From positions 1 to 36,948 of the forward strand of contig JAISDW010000009.1 of the NCBI GenBank assembly GCA_031264445.1: a stretch of DNA of 36,948 bases, in the 5' to 3' direction. The first letter of the stretch is position 1; every line of letters begins with the position of its first letter. Of this stretch, positions 35,890-36,948 are shown piece after piece. Source of the DNA: Elusimicrobiota bacterium. GTDB lineage: Bacteria > Elusimicrobiota > Elusimicrobia > Elusimicrobiales > Elusimicrobiaceae. Both the position numbers and the translations under genes were made by a program. Under the pieces are notes generated by a model. That model saw nothing but the letters and a program-made list of their open reading frames with translations. It was not told where the DNA came from and searched no databases.

Positions 35890-36948
35890 TTATTTGTAGG
35901 TATACGGGATTTTGGCGGCAAGATAAAAACTGCCTAACACAACAACAGTATCAACGCGAAGGCCGGCAAGATACTTTGCCGTAAGATTTTCCAAAGGCTC
36001 GTACCGCGCGTCGCCAAAATATTTTTGCAGTATTTCCGGCTTAACGCCGCGGGGCGCGCCGGCGGAAGTCAAAATAATATTTTTGAAATGCGGGCGCAAC
36101 AGCACGGCGGCGCTTTTATAATCTTTATCAGCGGAAGCGGCGTAAATAAGCGCGGCCGTTTTTTTGCCGAATGAGGATTTTGAGTAAGTTTTTATAAATT
36201 CTTTAATTGCGGCGGGGTTATGCGCGCCGTCTTTAATTACAGTCTTGCGGCCGAGTTTGCAAACTTCAAAACGCGCTGGCATTTTGAAATTTTTAATGGC
36301 GGCTTTAAACTGCGCCTCTTTAACGCCAAATAGTTTCGCGGCCTCAAGCGCAAGGGCGGCATTCTGCAAAAACGCGTTTTTGGCGCGGGGCAACATTTTA
36401 AGCGGCGCATTATTTTTGGCCACTGATTTTTTTATTGCGGCTTTTGCCGGCGGCGCAAGCGGGCCGCATATGCACGGCGTATTTTGCTTTATTATGCCCG
36501 CTTTCTGCGCGGCTATTTTCGCTATTGTACCGCCCAAAATATCGGCGTGGTCAATATCAACCGACGTGATTATGCCCAGCGCGGTGGAAGCGAAAATATT
36601 TGTGCTGTCCTTAAGCCCGCCTATGCCGCATTCCACAACTGCAAAATCAACTTTCCGCGCGCGGAAATAAAGCAGCGCGGCAAGCGTCAGAACTTCAAAA
36701 AAATTAAGCGGCGCGGCTTCCCTAGCAAGAACCTGCCCGGCATAAAAATCCAAATTTTTAAGCGATATTTGCGCGCCATTTATCTGCACACGCTCCGTAA
36801 TGCGGTAGACATGCGGCGATATAAAAAGCCCCGTCTTAAAGCCCGCGCCGCACAGCGCGTCCGCAAGCAGGCCGGCCGTAGTGCCTTTACCGTTTGTGCC
36901 GGCGATATGTATGAGTTTAAAAGGCGGTTTTGACGCGCAATACCCCAC
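35890..36948 (-). CDS. folC: Folylpolyglutamate/dihydrofolate synthase FolC (5' end outside window)
   Basis: LIHIAGTNGKGTTAGLLADAL; FISPHVYRITERVQING; VDFAVVECGIGGLKDSTN; IKDGAHNPAAI. Confidence 0.93.
   Translation of the reverse strand: MGYCASKPPFKLIHIAGTNGKGTTAGLLADALCGAGFKTGLFISPHVYRITERVQINGAQISLKNLDFYAGQVLAREAAPLNFFEVLTLAALLYFRARKVDFAVVECGIGGLKDSTNIFASTALGIITSVDIDHADILGGTIAKIAAQKAGIIKQNTPCICGPLAPPAKAAIKKSVAKNNAPLKMLPRAKNAFLQNAALALEAAKLFGVKEAQFKAAIKNFKMPARFEVCKLGRKTVIKDGAHNPAAIKEFIKTYSKSSFGKKTAALIYAASADKDYKSAAVLLRPHFKNIILTSAGAPRGVKPEILQKYFGDARYEPLENLTAKYLAGLRVDTVVVLGSFYLAAKIPYTYK

Overview
This 37-kb chromosomal window is gene-dense and resembles an Elusimicrobiota-type genome; that taxonomic guess comes from the pilin style and gene content and was not verified. 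Core blocks are: (i) a minus-strand redox operon, rex - hydC - hydB - hydA (trimeric, bifurcating-type [FeFe]-hydrogenase) - a PAS-containing sensory-type [FeFe]-hydrogenase - a SpoIIE/PP2C-type phosphatase, with a sigma70-like promoter and a perfect Rex-like palindrome upstream; (ii) tRNA-Arg(TCG), yebC, ruvC, then an accessory island, then a tightly coupled ruvA-ruvB-spoIID-like-glycosylhydrolase-queA operon; (iii) tgt; (iv) a giant coiled-coil gene - ddl - membrane protein operon; (v) partial folC at the right edge. Accessory content includes type IV pilin-like genes (two intact, one split by an IS200-type element, one decayed), a DUF559 endonuclease, a GIY-YIG endonuclease and many modular hairpin repeats. 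The best candidate for an undescribed system is the link between single-ORF nucleases and these repeats. The DUF559 ORF occupies the position normally filled by the ~45-60 bp centre of the dispersed 'CTCCCTTTnnTAAAGGGAG...GGGATTTAA // TTAAATCCC...' elements, with its start codon abutting and its stop lying within the inner arms. The GIY-YIG ORF directly abuts a 'GTCAT...ATGAC' two-hairpin element. These could be nuclease-driven, REP/MITE-like mobile systems, but this rests on sequence reading only.
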